DNA of 64,000 nucleotides from Pseudoalteromonas caenipelagi. GTDB taxonomy: Bacteria; Pseudomonadota; Gammaproteobacteria; Enterobacterales; Alteromonadaceae. The stretch spans positions 310,001 to 374,000 of the forward strand of contig NZ_JABBPG010000002.1 of NCBI RefSeq assembly GCF_013140855.1, given 5' to 3'. Shown piece after piece: positions 63,303 through 64,000 of this stretch. The position numbers and the translations under genes were made by a program. Position 1 is the first letter of the stretch; each line of letters begins with the position of its first letter. The notes under the pieces are model-generated. The model was not told the DNA's origin, made no database searches, and saw only the letters and a program-made list of their open reading frames with translations.

Positions 63303-63533
63303 AGTGGTTACTGGATGAATGTACAGTGTTTTGATTTTGACCCATGTCTAGGTCTTTTTCAAGCAAAAAGATATTTTTATCCTAGTTGAGTCGTCACTTA
63401 CAGCAAACAAAAGGTGATGTGTGATTGAGCGATTTACTTGTTTTTGAAAAAATTTAGTGCTTTGACCCTCGGATAATAAAGTGATTTGTGGTAAAACAGT
63501 GCGCAAACTCGACAACTGCAAAATTAGAGCACT

Positions 63534-64000
63534 ATGCGAACGATTCAAACGATAAAACAAGCGAGCCTAATTACGGCAATCAAAACACCATACAGCATGA
63601 GTGGTGAGATTGATCTAGATACGTATGACGAGCTGATAGAAGCACAGATTGCCGGGGGGGTTGACGGCATTATTGTTGGTGGTACGACAGGCGAAGGCCA
63701 ATTAATGAACTGGGAAGAGCATTTAATGCTGATTGCACACAGTGTTAATAAATTCTCAGATAGAATTTTAATCGTCGGTAATACCGGTAGCAACAATACA
63801 CGTGAAGCAATTAAAGCGACAGAATACGGCTTTGCTTCTGGTATGGATGCTGCCCTGCAGATAAACCCATACTATGGAAGAACCTCTATCGAAGGCGTAA
63901 AAACCCACTTTCAGCATGTGTTAGATATTGGACCTGCTTTTATATACAACGTACCAGGGCGTACAGGGCAGGATTTAACCCCTGAAATTATTGAACCGTT
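63534..64000 (+). CDS. dapA: 4-hydroxy-tetrahydrodipicolinate synthase, partial (5' portion)
   Basis: The reading frame from ATG 63534 continues to the right edge. It reads [21 protein letters not shown], then [29 protein letters not shown] with the conserved Gly-Thr-Thr-Gly-Glu pyruvate-binding motif, then [23 protein letters not shown] and [16 protein letters not shown], and [17 protein letters not shown], containing the Tyr-Asn-Val-Pro-Gly-Arg active-site segment. It performs the first committed step of lysine/diaminopimelate synthesis. The Schiff-base Lys lies beyond the edge. Confidence 0.88.
   Translation, partial: MRTIQTIKQASLITAIKTPYSMSGEIDLDTYDELIEAQIAGGVDGIIVGGTTGEGQLMNWEEHLMLIAHSVNKFSDRILIVGNTGSNNTREAIKATEYGFASGMDAALQINPYYGRTSIEGVKTHFQHVLDIGPAFIYNVPGRTGQDLTPEIIEP

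Overview
The window looks like a chromosomal segment of a marine gammaproteobacterium, most likely Pseudoalteromonas or a close relative. This rests on gene content rather than a marker gene: two large Oar-type TonB-dependent receptors, a secreted S8 protease with PKD and chitin-binding domains, a pqiABC operon, ppc, dnaK-dnaJ, fadE, and many small families common in Alteromonadales and Vibrionales (VF530, TIGR02647, DUF2189). Base composition is AT-rich except in the large synthetase gene at 46-50 kb. No rRNA, tRNA, CRISPR array or intact transposase gene was seen.

Layout. 0-14 kb is core metabolism: a Sel1-like fragment, flavin reductase, SDR and DCC proteins, PEP carboxylase, an STAS-like protein, cytidine deaminase, uridine phosphorylase, an arginase-family enzyme, then maiA-hmgA (tyrosine catabolism) divergent from a MarR regulator with a clean palindrome between them. 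14-17.8 kb is a very AT-rich accessory operon encoding a Fic protein, a phospholipase A2-like secreted protein, an exported ankyrin-like protein and a small membrane protein. 18-29 kb holds an S1/P1 nuclease and two TonB receptors, a two-gene module (anchored solute-binding-like protein plus a two-pass membrane protein with a possible winged-helix output domain), and an UshA lipoprotein. Together with cdd and udp this suggests nucleic-acid and nucleotide scavenging. 29.5-43.2 kb carries MAPEG, a pitrilysin-like protease, a GNAT enzyme, pqiABC, an orphan solute-binding protein, a thioesterase, dnaK (with a sigma-32-type promoter), dnaJ and a YbaK-type deacylase.

43.2-52.3 kb is the accessory region. 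It contains a REP-like palindrome, a DUF4365-like nuclease candidate, two adjacent arrays of short motifs with about 22-bp period that resemble transposon ends, a 1181-residue adenylation-carrier-alpha-oxoamine synthase fusion with an SCP2-like tail, two lipoprotein genes, an 8-bp tandem repeat and a diverged second copy of the right-hand part of the repeat region. The fusion enzyme is the best candidate for an undescribed system: it looks able to activate an acid, hold it as a thioester and join it to an amino acid by decarboxylative condensation, all in one chain.

52.3-64 kb returns to ordinary genes: a voltage-gated cation channel with an unusually acidic filter, fadE, a kinase-like protein and EamA transporter pair, the S8 protease, an orphan sugar-binding protein, a cytochrome b562, an MBL-fold hydrolase, a DUF6058-like protein and the start of dapA. 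Four periplasmic-binding-type proteins occur in the window and none has ABC permease neighbours.
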